DNA of 64,000 nt from CAXTKD01 sp964244885 (GCA_964244885.1 CAXTKD010000004.1:142553-206552), one strand, 5' to 3'. Positions 41,465-50,850 are shown, counted from the first letter of the stretch. The notes: generated by a model from the letters alone, not told the origin. A program made the numbers and translations.

Positions 41465-43956
41465 GCCATTTCCCTCGTCTGATCCACAGGCGTGAAGCGC
41501 GCCATCGGCGCATGCTGCTCGCGCGCCTCGCCGGCGGCACGCGCGACCCAGGGATCGTCCTGCGTGAAGCGTTGCGAGTAAAAGAAGCGGGAGGCCAGCG
41601 CATCGCGCCCCTCGGCATCGTCGACGATGCGGCTCTTCACATAGTCGAGCCCGACGCGCTCGATCCACGGTGCGGTCCTGTCCAGATAGCGTGCTTCTTC
41701 CCGGTAGAGCTGGATGAAGGCGGCGCAGTAATGCATCGCCTCCTCCTCGGTCGCGACCTTGCAGAGCAGGTCGGTGACGCGCACCTTGATGCCGCCATTG
41801 CCGCCGACATGGAGTTCGTAACCCGAGTCTACGCAGACAATGCCGAAATCCTTGATCGTCGCCTCGGCGCAGTTGCGCGGGCAACCGGACACCGCGATCT
41901 TGAACTTGTGCGGCATCCAGCTGCCCCAGGTCATCTGTTCGGTCTTTACGCCGAGGCCGGTCGAATCCTGTGTGCCGAACCGGCACCAGTCTGATCCCAC
42001 GCAGGTCTTCACTGTGCGCAGCGACTTGCCATAGGCGTGGCCAGAAACCATGCCCGCCGCGCCCAGATCGGCCCAGACGGCGGGCAGATCCTCCTTCTTG
42101 ATCCCGAAGATGTCGAGCCGCTGGCCACCTGTCACCTTGACTAGCGGCGCGTTGAACTTCTCGACCACGTCGGCGATTGCGCGCAACTCGCGCGGCGAAG
42201 TGATGCCGCCCCACATCCGCGGCACGACCGAATAGGTGCCGTCCTTCTGGATGTTGGCGTGCATCCGTTCGTTGACGAAGCGGCTTTGCTGGTCGTCCTT
42301 GTAGTCCCCCGGCAGCGCGCAGAGCAGGTAGTAATTGAGCGCCGGCCGACAGCCCGAGCAGCCGTCCGGGGTCGACCAGTGCAGCTTCTGCATCACCTCG
42401 GGGATGGACCGCATGCCCTGCGCGACGATCTCGCGGCGGACGTCGTCGTGGCCGAACGTCGTGCATTTGCACAGTGTCTTGACCGTCCGTTCGCCACCAT
42501 AATCGGCGCCGAGCGTTAGGCTGAGCAACTGTTCGACGGCGCCGGTGCACGATCCGCAGCTTGCCGAGGCCTTGCAGGTGGAGCGCACCGCATCGAGGCT
42601 GACCGCGCCGTTCACGATCGCCCGGCACACCGCAGCCTTTGACACGCCGTTGCAGCCGCAGATCTCCGCTTCGTCGGAGAGAGTCGCAACGGCCGCCTTA
42701 GGGTCCGCCGCGCCTCCTCCAGAGGCGAAAGACTGGCCGAAGATCAGCATGTCGCGGATGGGGGCGATGTTCTCGCCGCGTTTGAGCAGGTCGAAATACC
42801 AGCCGCCGTCGCCGGTATCGCCGTACAACACCGCGCCGACGATGCGGTCGTCCTTTACGACGACGCGCTTATAAACGCCGCGCGACGCATCGCGCAGGAC
42901 GATGTCTTCCGCGCCTGCGCCGCCGGAGAAATCGCCGGCCGAGAACACGTCGAGCCCCGCGACCTTGAGCTTGGTGGAGGTGACCGACCCGCGATAGCCC
43001 GACGGCGTCTCGACCAGCCCGTCGGCGAGCGCACGGCACATGTCCCACAACGGCGCGACGAGGCCGTAGACATTGCCGTCATGCTCGACGCACTCGCCGA
43101 CCGCTAGGATTGCGGGGTCGGAGGTTACCATATGGTCGTCGACCTTGATCCCGCGCCCGATCTCCAGCCCCGCCTCGCGGGCCAGCGTAACGCAAGGGCG
43201 GATGCCGACCGCCATCACGACCAGGCTCGCCGGGATCAGCGTGCCGTCCTTCAGCCGCACGCCCTCGACACGGGCGTCGCCGACGATCTCGGCGGTGTTC
43301 GCTTCGGTCAGGATCGTCTGGCCGCGCGCTTCCAGCGCCGACTTGAGCAGCCAGCCCGCCGCCTCGTCGAGCTGGCGCTCCATCAGCGTCGGCATCAGGT
43401 GGATCACCGTCACCTTCATGCCGCGCAGCGTCAGGCCATGCGCCGCCTCCAGCCCAAGCAGGCCGCCGCCTATCACCACCGCATCGCCGCCCTTCCCGGC
43501 AGCGGCAAGCATCTGATCAACATCCGCCATGTCGCGGAAGCTGATCACGCCGGGCAGGTCCTTGCCCGGCACCGGGATGATGAACGGATCGGAACCGGTC
43601 GCGATCAGCAGCCGGTCATAGGGCACGGTCAGCCCCGAGCGCGCCGTCACCGTCTTCGCGGTGCGGTCGATCGCCTGCACCGGATCGCTCACGACAAGTT
43701 CGATCGCATTGGTGGCGTACCAGGCGCGGTCGTTGATGACGATCTCGTCGAACGTCTTCTCGCCCGCCAGCACCGGCGACAGCATGATGCGGTTGTAGTT
43801 CACGTGGGGCTCGGCGCCGAAGATCGTGACGCGGTAGCGGGCGGGATCGCGCGCGATCAGTTCCTCGACCGCGCGGCAGCCGGCCATGCCGTTGCCGATC
43901 ACGACCAGATGTTCCCGCGGGTCGCCGCGGGCCACGACCATAGGTTGATGTTCCAT
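41461..43956 (-). CDS. nirB: NAD(P)H nitrite reductase, large subunit
   Basis: 831 residues, reduces nitrite to ammonium. N-terminal FAD/NAD domains (LVVIGNGMAGCRAVEEL, AVVIGGGLLGLEAAHGL), a BFD 2Fe-2S domain (CGCNGVSKAAVCRA ... CKASASCGSCTGAVEQLL), and the sirohaem/4Fe-4S half with TCVGSDWCRFGTQDS and SGCPRNCAEATIKDFG. The ATG at 43956 overlaps the porin stop in TGATG. Needs sirohaem, whose first committed enzyme is encoded at the end of the operon. Confidence 0.96.
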   Translation of the reverse strand: MEHQPMVVARGDPREHLVVIGNGMAGCRAVEELIARDPARYRVTIFGAEPHVNYNRIMLSPVLAGEKTFDEIVINDRAWYATNAIELVVSDPVQAIDRTAKTVTARSGLTVPYDRLLIATGSDPFIIPVPGKDLPGVISFRDMADVDQMLAAAGKGGDAVVIGGGLLGLEAAHGLTLRGMKVTVIHLMPTLMERQLDEAAGWLLKSALEARGQTILTEANTAEIVGDARVEGVRLKDGTLIPASLVVMAVGIRPCVTLAREAGLEIGRGIKVDDHMVTSDPAILAVGECVEHDGNVYGLVAPLWDMCRALADGLVETPSGYRGSVTSTKLKVAGLDVFSAGDFSGGAGAEDIVLRDASRGVYKRVVVKDDRIVGAVLYGDTGDGGWYFDLLKRGENIAPIRDMLIFGQSFASGGGAADPKAAVATLSDEAEICGCNGVSKAAVCRAIVNGAVSLDAVRSTCKASASCGSCTGAVEQLLSLTLGADYGGERTVKTLCKCTTFGHDDVRREIVAQGMRSIPEVMQKLHWSTPDGCSGCRPALNYYLLCALPGDYKDDQQSRFVNERMHANIQKDGTYSVVPRMWGGITSPRELRAIADVVEKFNAPLVKVTGGQRLDIFGIKKEDLPAVWADLGAAGMVSGHAYGKSLRTVKTCVGSDWCRFGTQDSTGLGVKTEQMTWGSWMPHKFKIAVSGCPRNCAEATIKDFGIVCVDSGYELHVGGNGGIKVRVTDLLCKVATEEEAMHYCAAFIQLYREEARYLDRTAPWIERVGLDYVKSRIVDDAEGRDALASRFFYSQRFTQDDPWVARAAGEAREQHAPMARFTPVDQTREMA

Positions 43957-45149
43957 CAGATCGTCCAATCCAGTTGCAGCCAGAACTTGCGAGTGTCGGT
44001 GGCGAACGTGTCGGCGTCGTAGCCGGCGTAGCGCACGCTCGCTGTGGTGCGGCCGAGTTTGGCCGAGGCCAGAAGGTCGATCTCGTTGCCGTAATGGCGG
44101 ACCAACCGGTCGCTCTCGAAGCGGTGGTACACGGCTTGCAGCGACACCGCCTTGAGCGTGCCGATCGCTTTCCAGCCCCAGCCGGCGCTGCCGTAGAGGT
44201 CACGCACACCGTCCGCGGGTGTGGTCAGGAACTTGTCGGCCCAGCCCTGGAACTTGAAGTTGGTACCGAGCGGGGTCTGGAAGCTGGTCAGCGCCACGCC
44301 GCGATCGGCACCGAGCACTTCGTAACCGACGCCCAGCTTCGGCCCGTTCAGGTCGATCGAGGCATCGGCCAGATAATAATCGGCCGCATAGGCGTTCGGG
44401 TTGTGATGATAAGCGGACTGGCGCGCATAGCTGGCCTGGTACGCCAGCTTAGCCTTGCCCATCGGCCGCATCCCGGCGATGCGCCCGCCGTAGGTCTGGC
44501 TCGACAGGCGAAAGCCCTGCACCACGGTCTCGTCCTGATCGACCAGATAGGCGAAGCCGGTAATCGCACCGATCGGCGTCGCGTAGCTGAGGGTGGCGAA
44601 CACATTGTCGCCGCCGATCGCCTGCTGGCGTGCGCCGACGCCATCGATACCCCAGATCGTGCGGACGCCCCACGCATAGGTGACGTCGGCCTTCAGCCCC
44701 TTCACCCCGGTCCATTCGGCGCGCACTGCGTCGAAGGTCTGGCCGTTCTGGCGAAAGCCGACCGCGCCGACGAAGCGTTCGTCGTCGAGCGCGATCCGCT
44801 GGCGCCCCGCGGTCACCGCCAGTGCCTTGGTCTGGTAGCGCAGCTGAGCACGGTACAGCGCGATACTCTGCGGATCGGCGACCAGCGGGCGGGTCGCCGC
44901 GCCGTTAAGGCCGTCGTAGTAGTCACCGACGATCGCCAGATCACCCTGCGCTTCGACCAGCGCCGACCACGGCCCTTTCTTAGCCTGCACGCTCGCGCGG
45001 ATCCGCGCCGTCACCGCGCCGGCTTCGGTCGCGATTCCCGCCTGATCGACGTTCTCATAGCGTAGCCGTGCTTCGGCAAGCGGCGTGATGGTCTGCGCGG
45101 TGGCCGGGGCGGCGAGCGTCGCTCCGGCCAGGAGAAGGGCGGCGCGCAT
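43956..45149 (-). CDS. Outer-membrane porin (alginate-export-like) of the nitrate operon
   Basis: 397 residues. Signal peptide MRAALLLAGATLAAPATAQ; many amphipathic strands ending in the aromatic C-terminus WLQLDWTI. It resembles the alginate-export-like porins seen between nitrate transporter and nirB in sphingomonads. Start overlaps the transporter stop, so it is translated with it. Likely an outer-membrane channel for nitrate or nitrite; the exact substrate is inferred from position. Confidence 0.8.
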   Translation of the reverse strand: MRAALLLAGATLAAPATAQTITPLAEARLRYENVDQAGIATEAGAVTARIRASVQAKKGPWSALVEAQGDLAIVGDYYDGLNGAATRPLVADPQSIALYRAQLRYQTKALAVTAGRQRIALDDERFVGAVGFRQNGQTFDAVRAEWTGVKGLKADVTYAWGVRTIWGIDGVGARQQAIGGDNVFATLSYATPIGAITGFAYLVDQDETVVQGFRLSSQTYGGRIAGMRPMGKAKLAYQASYARQSAYHHNPNAYAADYYLADASIDLNGPKLGVGYEVLGADRGVALTSFQTPLGTNFKFQGWADKFLTTPADGVRDLYGSAGWGWKAIGTLKAVSLQAVYHRFESDRLVRHYGNEIDLLASAKLGRTTASVRYAGYDADTFATDTRKFWLQLDWTI

Positions 45150-46387
45150 CAGATCCGCACGCCGTCGGCGGTGGCCCAACGTGCGCGCCAGCCGCCCTTG
45201 ACGAGCGTCAGTCCGGCGAGCGCCACCACGGCTAGGCCGGCGAAGATCAGGAACCCGCTCGAGAAGCTGCCGGTCCATTGCTTGGCGAGGCCGAGCGACG
45301 ACGCGAGATAGAAGCCGCCAACCCCGCCAGCCATGCCGACCAGCCCGGTCATCACCCCGAGTTCGGCGGAAAAGCGCTGCGGCACGAGCTGGAAAACCGA
45401 TCCGTTACCGGTCCCGAGGGCGAGCATCGCCACCACGAAACAGGCCAGCGCCGCGCCGACGGTGCCCACCATGCTGACCCCCACCAGCGCGATCGCGGCG
45501 ACGACGAACACGCCGGTCAGCGCCTTCACGCCGCCGACCCGGTCGGCCAGCGCACCGCCCATCGGCCGCACGAGCGATCCGGCGAGGACGCATGCGGCGG
45601 TGCAATAGCCTGCGGTCACCGTCGTCAGCCCAAAACGATCGGTGAAGTAGATCGGTAGCGACGCCGCCAGCCCGACGAATCCGCCGAACGTCACCGCATA
45701 GAAGCCCATTAGCGACCAAGCGTCGGCTTGTTTCAGCGGGATGAAATATTGTGCCCAGCTCTTTGGCGCGGGCGCGTTCGGAGCATCCCTGGCCAACACC
45801 AGATAGACGACGAGGATGATCGACAGCGGGATGCAGGCGAGGCCGAGCACCGCGTTCCACCCGAACAGCTTGGCCAAGGTCGGCGCGAACAAGGCGGCGA
45901 GCACGGTGCCCGAATTGCCCATGCCGGCAAGGCCCATCGCCTTGCCCTGATGCTCGGCCGGATACCAGCGGCTGGCCAGCGGCAGCGCGATCGCGAAGCT
46001 CGCGCCGGCGAAGCCCAGGATCACCCCCAGCGCCAGCGTGCCGGCGAAGCTGTTAACCCCAAGCAGCCACGCCGACAGCAGCCCGCCGATGACGATCATC
46101 TGGCTGATGGCGCCCGACCGCTTCGGCCCGATCCGATCGACCAGCAGGCCATTGACAACGCGCAGGATCGCGCCGGCCAGCGTTGGCGTTGCAACCATCA
46201 ACCCCTTTTCCGCCGGGGTCAGCGCCAATGTTTTGGCGATCTCGGGCGCGAGCGGCCCGAGCAGCACCCAAACCATGAACGCGAGATCGAAATACAGGAA
46301 CGCAGCAATCAGCGTCGGCGTATGCCCGCTGGCCCAAAAGCCGCGCCGCGATGCGGTCGTCTCGTCAATCCATGCTGCCGTCGCCAT
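45149..46387 (-). CDS. Nitrate/nitrite MFS transporter (NarK family)
   Basis: 412 residues from the ATG at 46387, preceded by GGGGGA at good distance; a TTG upstream would lie next to the leader terminator. About 12 helices. Family signatures: ASFAIALPLASRWYPAEHQGKAMGLAGMGNSG (nitrate signature) and LALGTGNGSVFQLVPQRF. First gene of the nitrate operon, directly after the leader terminator at 46415-46438. Confidence 0.93.
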   Translation of the reverse strand: MATAAWIDETTASRRGFWASGHTPTLIAAFLYFDLAFMVWVLLGPLAPEIAKTLALTPAEKGLMVATPTLAGAILRVVNGLLVDRIGPKRSGAISQMIVIGGLLSAWLLGVNSFAGTLALGVILGFAGASFAIALPLASRWYPAEHQGKAMGLAGMGNSGTVLAALFAPTLAKLFGWNAVLGLACIPLSIILVVYLVLARDAPNAPAPKSWAQYFIPLKQADAWSLMGFYAVTFGGFVGLAASLPIYFTDRFGLTTVTAGYCTAACVLAGSLVRPMGGALADRVGGVKALTGVFVVAAIALVGVSMVGTVGAALACFVVAMLALGTGNGSVFQLVPQRFSAELGVMTGLVGMAGGVGGFYLASSLGLAKQWTGSFSSGFLIFAGLAVVALAGLTLVKGGWRARWATADGVRI

Positions 46388-46414
46388 GCCATGTCCCCCA
46401 TGTGGGCTGAACAA

Positions 46415-46438
46415 GAAAAAAGCCGCCGGGACGGCGGC
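46415..46438 (-). terminator. Leader terminator of the nitrate operon
   Basis: In the transcript GCCGCCG-UCC-CGGCGGC forms a 7-bp GC stem followed by six U. It lies 28 bp before the transporter ATG, hence transcription reaching the operon must read through it. Position and the nearby nasT gene indicate antitermination control. Confidence 0.85.
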
Positions 46439-46474
46439 CCTGTGGCTGCATCCCGACGGCTTCGTTGCCTAACC

Positions 46475-46549
46475 GGCGCCGACCTATTTAGCGGCGCCTT
46501 CGCGACTTCACCCCCGGCGTTGGAGGCGGCGTCGCGTCTATCTCGCGAC
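46475..46549 (-). promoter_or_regulatory. Probable NasT (ANTAR) target hairpins in the nitrate operon leader
   Basis: Two stem-loops precede the terminator in the transcript: GUCGCG around AGAUAGA (46531-46549), then GGCGCCG around a ten-base loop CUAAAUAGGU (46475-46498). Both loops carry the sequence A-R-A-U-A-G. A pair of hairpins with like loops just before a terminator is the known layout of ANTAR antitermination sites. The whole leader spans about 46415-46629. Confidence 0.65.
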
Positions 46550-46629
46550 CGGCATCATCGCCGGACACCCGAAAACTGCCCGATTCTATCGCAGTGCACA
46601 AGGGCATTTCGCATGTGCAGCAATTGCAA

Positions 46630-47841
46630 TTAGCGCAACGTCTGCAAATAGCCGGGAATGTCGGTGGGATCGAAGGCGCGGCCGTCGAAGAATCGGTCGC
46701 TGCCGAGCATCAGCCGTCCCTGGGTCGAGCCGACGCCGGCTGGCGCGTCGAGCGAGCCTTCGAGCTTCGAGCTGGCGCCGGGCAGCGGGGCGCCCGAGCC
46801 CGCCAGCGCGACGCGGTAGAGATCGGGGCGGAAGACGCCTTCGGCTATGGCGGCGTCGCCGGCGCTGAACGGCGTCGCGTGCCACCGCACCATCTGCGAA
46901 TAGAGCCACGCCGCCTGACTCCGCCAGGGGAAGTTGGCCGCCTCACGATGCTGGAACATGAAATCGGGATAGACGACTGGCGCCGCCCCCCGTGTCAGGC
47001 GGATGCGATCGGTGATGGCGCGAAGGATCGCATCGAACGGCGCGTCGATATAGGCCGGCCGGGCGAGGATCGCCGCGCTCTCCTCGACCGTATCGGCGCG
47101 CACGAAATGAGCCGCAGTTGCATGCAGCGCGCGGACGAGGCGGGCGACCGCGTCGGGCCGCTCGGTCGCGGTGTTGGCGCGCATCGCGAGCACCTTCTCG
47201 ACGCCGCGCCGCCAGATCTGGGCCGTGGCGAGCGCAATCCGGCCGACGCCACGATCAACCGCAATGCCGTTCCATGGCTCACCGACGCAAATGCCGTCGA
47301 CTTCGCCGGCCGCCAGCGCGTCGGCCGCGAACGGCGGACTGGTGACGACGATCTCGACATCCTGGTCTGGCTCGATTCCCACCCCCGCCAGCCAGTAGCG
47401 CAGCATATAATTGTGGCTCGAATAGCGATGAACCACGCCAAAGCGCAGCCGCCGGCCCGCCGCCGCGCGCGCCGTGGCGATATTCTTCAGCGCTGCACCT
47501 ACCGCCATTGGATCGCCGAGCGTGTCACCCAGCCCAACCGCTTCGCCCAGCGCGACGGACAGCGTGATCGCGTTGCCGTTCAAACCAAGCACGAATGGCA
47601 CCGCCATCGGAATCGGCGGCCGGCCCCGCCCCAGAGCGGTTGCGATCGCAAGCGGCGCGACCATGTGCGCCGCGTCGGTATGGCCGTAAAGCAGCCGGTC
47701 GCGCACCGCTGCCCAGGTCACGTCGCGCACCAGGTCGATCTCGATTCCCTCGGCGGCCGCGAAACCCTGTTCGTGCGCCAGGATCGGCAACGCGGCGTCG
47801 ACAAGCGGAAGGAAGCCGATGCGGAAGCGTTCGGCGGTCAT
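46630..47841 (-). CDS. nasS: Nitrate-sensing periplasmic-binding-like protein NasS (NrtA/CmpA fold)
   Basis: 403 residues, related to nitrate ABC-transporter binding proteins but without a signal peptide (starts MTAERFRIGFLPLVDAALPIL), so cytoplasmic. Motifs VDGICVGEPWN and YSSHNYMLRYWL match NasS/NrtA. Known NasS proteins hold NasT inactive until nitrate or nitrite binds. Start overlaps the nasT stop (ATGA). Encoded just upstream of the leader that NasT should control. Confidence 0.88.
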   Translation of the reverse strand: MTAERFRIGFLPLVDAALPILAHEQGFAAAEGIEIDLVRDVTWAAVRDRLLYGHTDAAHMVAPLAIATALGRGRPPIPMAVPFVLGLNGNAITLSVALGEAVGLGDTLGDPMAVGAALKNIATARAAAGRRLRFGVVHRYSSHNYMLRYWLAGVGIEPDQDVEIVVTSPPFAADALAAGEVDGICVGEPWNGIAVDRGVGRIALATAQIWRRGVEKVLAMRANTATERPDAVARLVRALHATAAHFVRADTVEESAAILARPAYIDAPFDAILRAITDRIRLTRGAAPVVYPDFMFQHREAANFPWRSQAAWLYSQMVRWHATPFSAGDAAIAEGVFRPDLYRVALAGSGAPLPGASSKLEGSLDAPAGVGSTQGRLMLGSDRFFDGRAFDPTDIPGYLQTLR

Positions 47842-48419
47842 GGCAGCTCTCCCAACAGCGCGTCGCTGGTGACGATCGCCTCGGCGATCTCGGCAATGCG
47901 GCGATTAGACTGCATCGCATGGCTGCGTAGCAGCGCATAAGCGGCGGGCTCATCGATCCCGCGACGCTTCATCAAGATTGCTTTGGCGCGATCGACCGTC
48001 ACGCGGTCGGCCAAGGCATTTCGGGCGTCGGCCAGTTCGGCCTGAAGTCGAGAATAGGCCTGGAATCGGCGCACCGCGAGGTCCAGAATTGGCTTTATCC
48101 GCTGCCGGGCCAACCCATCGACAACATAGGCCGATACGCCCGCATCAACAGCCGCCATCGTCGCTTCAGCGTCGCTTTGATCGACGAACATGGCGATCGG
48201 CCGCCTCAGCACGCGCGACATCGAGAAGAAGTCCTCGAGCTGATCGCGGCTGGGGTTTTCCAGGTTGATGAGGACGACCTCGGGCACCGCCGCCTCAATC
48301 TGCGCGGCAAGTGGCCCGGCGGGGTCGATCACGACCAAATCCGCCAATCCGGCGTCACGCAACCCCTCGGATATGATCGCCGCCCGCGTCGTGCTAGTGT
48401 CGATGATCGCGATCCGCAT
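47838..48419 (-). CDS. nasT: ANTAR-domain antitermination regulator NasT
   Basis: 193 residues: pseudo-receiver domain (MRIAIIDTSTTRAAIISEGL onward) and a C-terminal ANTAR domain with DRAKAILMKRRGIDEPAAYALLRSHAMQSNRRIAEIAEAI. It binds leader RNA and lets polymerase pass the terminator at 46415-46438 when released by NasS. The full set nasT-nasS-leader-operon lies in one direction here. Confidence 0.92.
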   Translation of the reverse strand: MRIAIIDTSTTRAAIISEGLRDAGLADLVVIDPAGPLAAQIEAAVPEVVLINLENPSRDQLEDFFSMSRVLRRPIAMFVDQSDAEATMAAVDAGVSAYVVDGLARQRIKPILDLAVRRFQAYSRLQAELADARNALADRVTVDRAKAILMKRRGIDEPAAYALLRSHAMQSNRRIAEIAEAIVTSDALLGELP

Positions 48420-48507
48420 CGCTGATGTCTATGCTGCCTTGCAGCAATGAACCAGTGTGAAGCTCGTGATGGGTGGTGTCTGACTCACGTCCGTTGAATC
48501 ACTGTTA

Positions 48508-48520
48508 TCCGAACGACGAA
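48508..48520. promoter_or_regulatory. Candidate IclR site upstream of leuD-like gene
   Basis: TCCGAACGACGAA matches 7 of the 8 fixed bases of TTCG-N5-CGAA, 67 bp before the leuD-like ATG. Weaker than the other copies and without a clear neighbour at 19 bp. Confidence 0.35.
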
Positions 48521-48586
48521 GTTAGGCAGCATCAACCGGCAATATGAAACTGGTCTCGTGTGCGTTGACGTGCGCGAGATGCTTCG

Positions 48587-49273
48587 ATGATGCTGTTCGA
48601 CCGCCTGACGGCTATCGCCGCGCCGCTTCCCAAAGCGAATGTCGATACCGACCAGATCCTCCCCGCGCGCTTCCTGAAGACGATCGCGCGGACCGGGCTG
48701 GGAGGAGCGCTTTTCGCGACGATGCGCGAAGATGCCAGCTTCGTTCTCAACCGGGCTCCGTGGGACCACGCCGGCGCCCTGATCGCCGGGCCGAACTTCG
48801 GCACTGGATCGAGCCGCGAGCATGCGCCTTGGGCGCTGCTCGACTTTGGCATCCGCTGCGTCGTCGCGCCAAGCATTGCCGACATTTTCTACAACAACTG
48901 CTTCAAGAACGGCATACTGCCTATCGCCCTAGATAAGGCGTTGGTCGCTACCTTGATGGCAATAGCGGCGGATCCTTCCAATGCGCGCATGACGGTCGAT
49001 TTGGTATCGCTGTCCATCGAGGCCGGCGGCAGCACTTACGGCTTCACTGTCGATCCCCAGCGCCGCACCGATCTGCTGTCCGGAACCGACGAGATCGCCC
49101 GCTCGCTGGGCCAAGACAGTGCCATCGACGGCTTTGAGGCTACGCACCGCGAGGCGATGCCGTGGATAGCCCCGATTACGCAGGTCGCCCTGCTACAGCT
49201 GAGCCCCAATCAGGTGCGCGCGCCTAATGAGGGGAGCGCGGCCGCGGGTTCGGTAACGTCGGTTGCCGCTTGA
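48587..49273 (+). CDS. LeuD-like small subunit of an isopropylmalate dehydratase-type hydro-lyase
   Basis: 228 residues with family motifs VDTDQILPARFLK, NFGTGSSREHAPWAL and DIFYNNCFKNGILPI. Small 'swivel' subunit that needs a large 4Fe-4S LeuC-type partner, none of which is in the window. Normal leucine-pathway LeuD is about 200 residues; this one has an extra C-terminal tail from about residue 205. It is the first gene of the second catabolic region and has a weak IclR-type site upstream. It may be housekeeping, or serve a citraconate/2-methylmalate-like hydratase step before the CoA-transferase and lyase (inference). Confidence 0.85.
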   Translation: MMLFDRLTAIAAPLPKANVDTDQILPARFLKTIARTGLGGALFATMREDASFVLNRAPWDHAGALIAGPNFGTGSSREHAPWALLDFGIRCVVAPSIADIFYNNCFKNGILPIALDKALVATLMAIAADPSNARMTVDLVSLSIEAGGSTYGFTVDPQRRTDLLSGTDEIARSLGQDSAIDGFEATHREAMPWIAPITQVALLQLSPNQVRAPNEGSAAAGSVTSVAA

Positions 49274-49534
49274 AACACTTCTGATCCCCGCGAAGTGCCG
49301 CCTGTATCGCGAAGGCATCCTTCATCAGCTGGTCGGTCTCGATGAGCGAGGGAAGTGAATTGGCAGCAAGCTCTGCCGCCACAGTCGCCACCTTGGCGTT
49401 GACTTCGGCAGCGAGTGCCTAGTCTCCAGCAATCACATCATCGCCGACCTTAACGAGCATGGGTGCAGAGATCGTCATGTCCCAGCAGCCAAGACGCCAA
49501 CGCCGCCCGACCCTCGATAAAGCTTTTTATAAGT
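49274..49534. other. Decayed sequence between leuD-like gene and IS5 remnant
   Basis: No intact gene. On the reverse strand one can read an interrupted stretch (EVNAKVATVAAELAANSL...LIETDQLMKDAFAIQAALRG) broken by a stop near 49420, probably a gene relic of unknown family. Confidence 0.4.
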
Positions 49535-49667
49535 AGCGACACCTCATCGAAAGCTTCTTGCGTAAAATCAAAGAGTTCAAACGCACCGCCATGCGCGCTG
49601 ACAAACGGGCCAGAGCTTCACTGCCATGATCTATCGCGCTGCCGCCGCCGTCATCAACTCCCGATGA
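49535..49667 (+). pseudogene. IS5-family transposase C-terminal remnant, frameshifted
   Basis: Reads HLIESFLRKIKEFKRTAMRADK and then, one frame on, SFTAMIYRAAAAVINSR-stop. This is the usual end of IS5-group transposases (N-x-x-E-x-F-F-x-K-x-K, then the last helix). The rest of the element is absent and the join is out of frame. It marks a past insertion next to the alpha/beta hydrolase. Confidence 0.75.
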
Positions 49668-49670
49668 ATC

Positions 49671-50522
49671 TTAACAGGCCCTAGACCGAAATTTTCCAAA
49701 AAATGATGCCACCAAGTGGTTGTATACTGCGGCGTGCGTCGCATTTGATAAATGAGCGGCATCCGGAATGACTGCGTGCGCGGCACGGGGGGCATCGGAC
49801 GCGATGCGATGTGCGACAGCCTTTAGCCAATTTGGATCGTGCTCTCCCGTCACCACAAATACAGGAAAAGGGATCCGATGCAGTCCCGCTGCGATGCAAT
49901 TTGAGAAGGGCACCAGCGCCCTAGTAGCGAGAATTTCCGGCCAGCGGCAGTCCTGTAATATTGCCCTGATCTGCTGCTGCAACTGAACGTCATTCTTGGG
50001 TAGGGTCATCAGGCGATGCTTGCTCCAGTGATGCCGCAGCTCTTCCAACTGGCCGCTTCGTGAGAGTGAGCGATACAACTCAATAGGGATAGCGTCGGTG
50101 TCCGCCGCTGGCTGAGATAGTCCATCGAGTGGCGCTGACTGCAAAACCAGCCCCCTGATTTTTCCAGGCCTTGTGGAGGCGTATCGCAAGCCGACTCGAC
50201 CGCCTTGCGACATGCCAACGATGTAGGCTGTGTTAGCGTCGGCCTCTGCGAGCACGGCATCTATATCGTCGAGTTCTAGAGAGATGTCTGCTACGGTGGT
50301 ACTTTTGCCCGCACCTCGGCGATCGAGTGCGACAACGGTAAAGGTCTTTGCAAAAGCGTCAATTTGGCGAAACCACATCCGTCGATCAAGACTCCATCCG
50401 TGGAGCAAAAGAAGAACGGGGCCTCGCCCCGTCCGGAAGGCCGCGAGCCTTCCGTCGGGTCTCTCGATGAAGAAATTTGGTGCAAGTATATTAGGAATGT
50501 TGGTCACAGTCTCGCCCAGCAC
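49671..50522 (-). CDS. Alpha/beta hydrolase
   Basis: 283 residues. Oxyanion region LLLLHGWSLDRRMW, nucleophile elbow AYIVGMSQGGRVGLRYA (Gly-Met-Ser-Gln-Gly), acid in VVTGEHDPNWL, and late His in DAAHLSNATHA; a complete triad. Same direction as the lyase gene upstream, separated from it by a 328-bp decayed stretch, so it may share its IclR-controlled promoter. A hydrolase of esters, lactones or ring-cleavage products; substrate not readable. Its 3' end abuts the IS5 remnant. Confidence 0.85.
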   Translation of the reverse strand: MLGETVTNIPNILAPNFFIERPDGRLAAFRTGRGPVLLLLHGWSLDRRMWFRQIDAFAKTFTVVALDRRGAGKSTTVADISLELDDIDAVLAEADANTAYIVGMSQGGRVGLRYASTRPGKIRGLVLQSAPLDGLSQPAADTDAIPIELYRSLSRSGQLEELRHHWSKHRLMTLPKNDVQLQQQIRAILQDCRWPEILATRALVPFSNCIAAGLHRIPFPVFVVTGEHDPNWLKAVAHRIASDAPRAAHAVIPDAAHLSNATHAAVYNHLVASFFGKFRSRAC

Positions 50523-50850
50523 ATTGGGCCAAACTTCCAGCCTTTAAACATGTTATATTTGGCGCATTCGGCTGCGTACAGGAAGCATGTGCCCGTTAGG
50601 CGTGGCATGCTTGGGTCGCGCGGCGCCGAGCGATATCCGCTGGAAATAGCAGATGAAGAAGTCGCGCTCTGATCGCCGCCGATATAGCCCTTAGTCATAG
50701 GTCAGCTCGGCATCGTCGGCAAAAGTTCGTAACCATTCGCGCGCGCCGGTCGATTTGCGGATGAATGTCGGCAAACAAACTGTTGACTCTCCTTGCCCGG
50801 AATGCGCGCCACGGTGAGGCTGCCGGTGATATCTCGCTTCCGACCGTCGT
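50523..50850 (-). other. Decayed gene relic between lyase and hydrolase
   Basis: On the reverse strand, straight after the lyase stop, DITGSLTVARIPGKE continues in a second frame as STVCLPTFIRKSTGAREWLRTFADDAELTYD-stop. The split suggests a frameshifted remnant of an unrecognised gene ending at about 50696. The rest shows nothing. Confidence 0.35.

Noticed and set aside
41126..42628. A 500-codon frame on the reverse strand running into the nirD frame
   Set aside because: Its upstream part is out of frame within nirB; only the last 113 codons are real (nirD).
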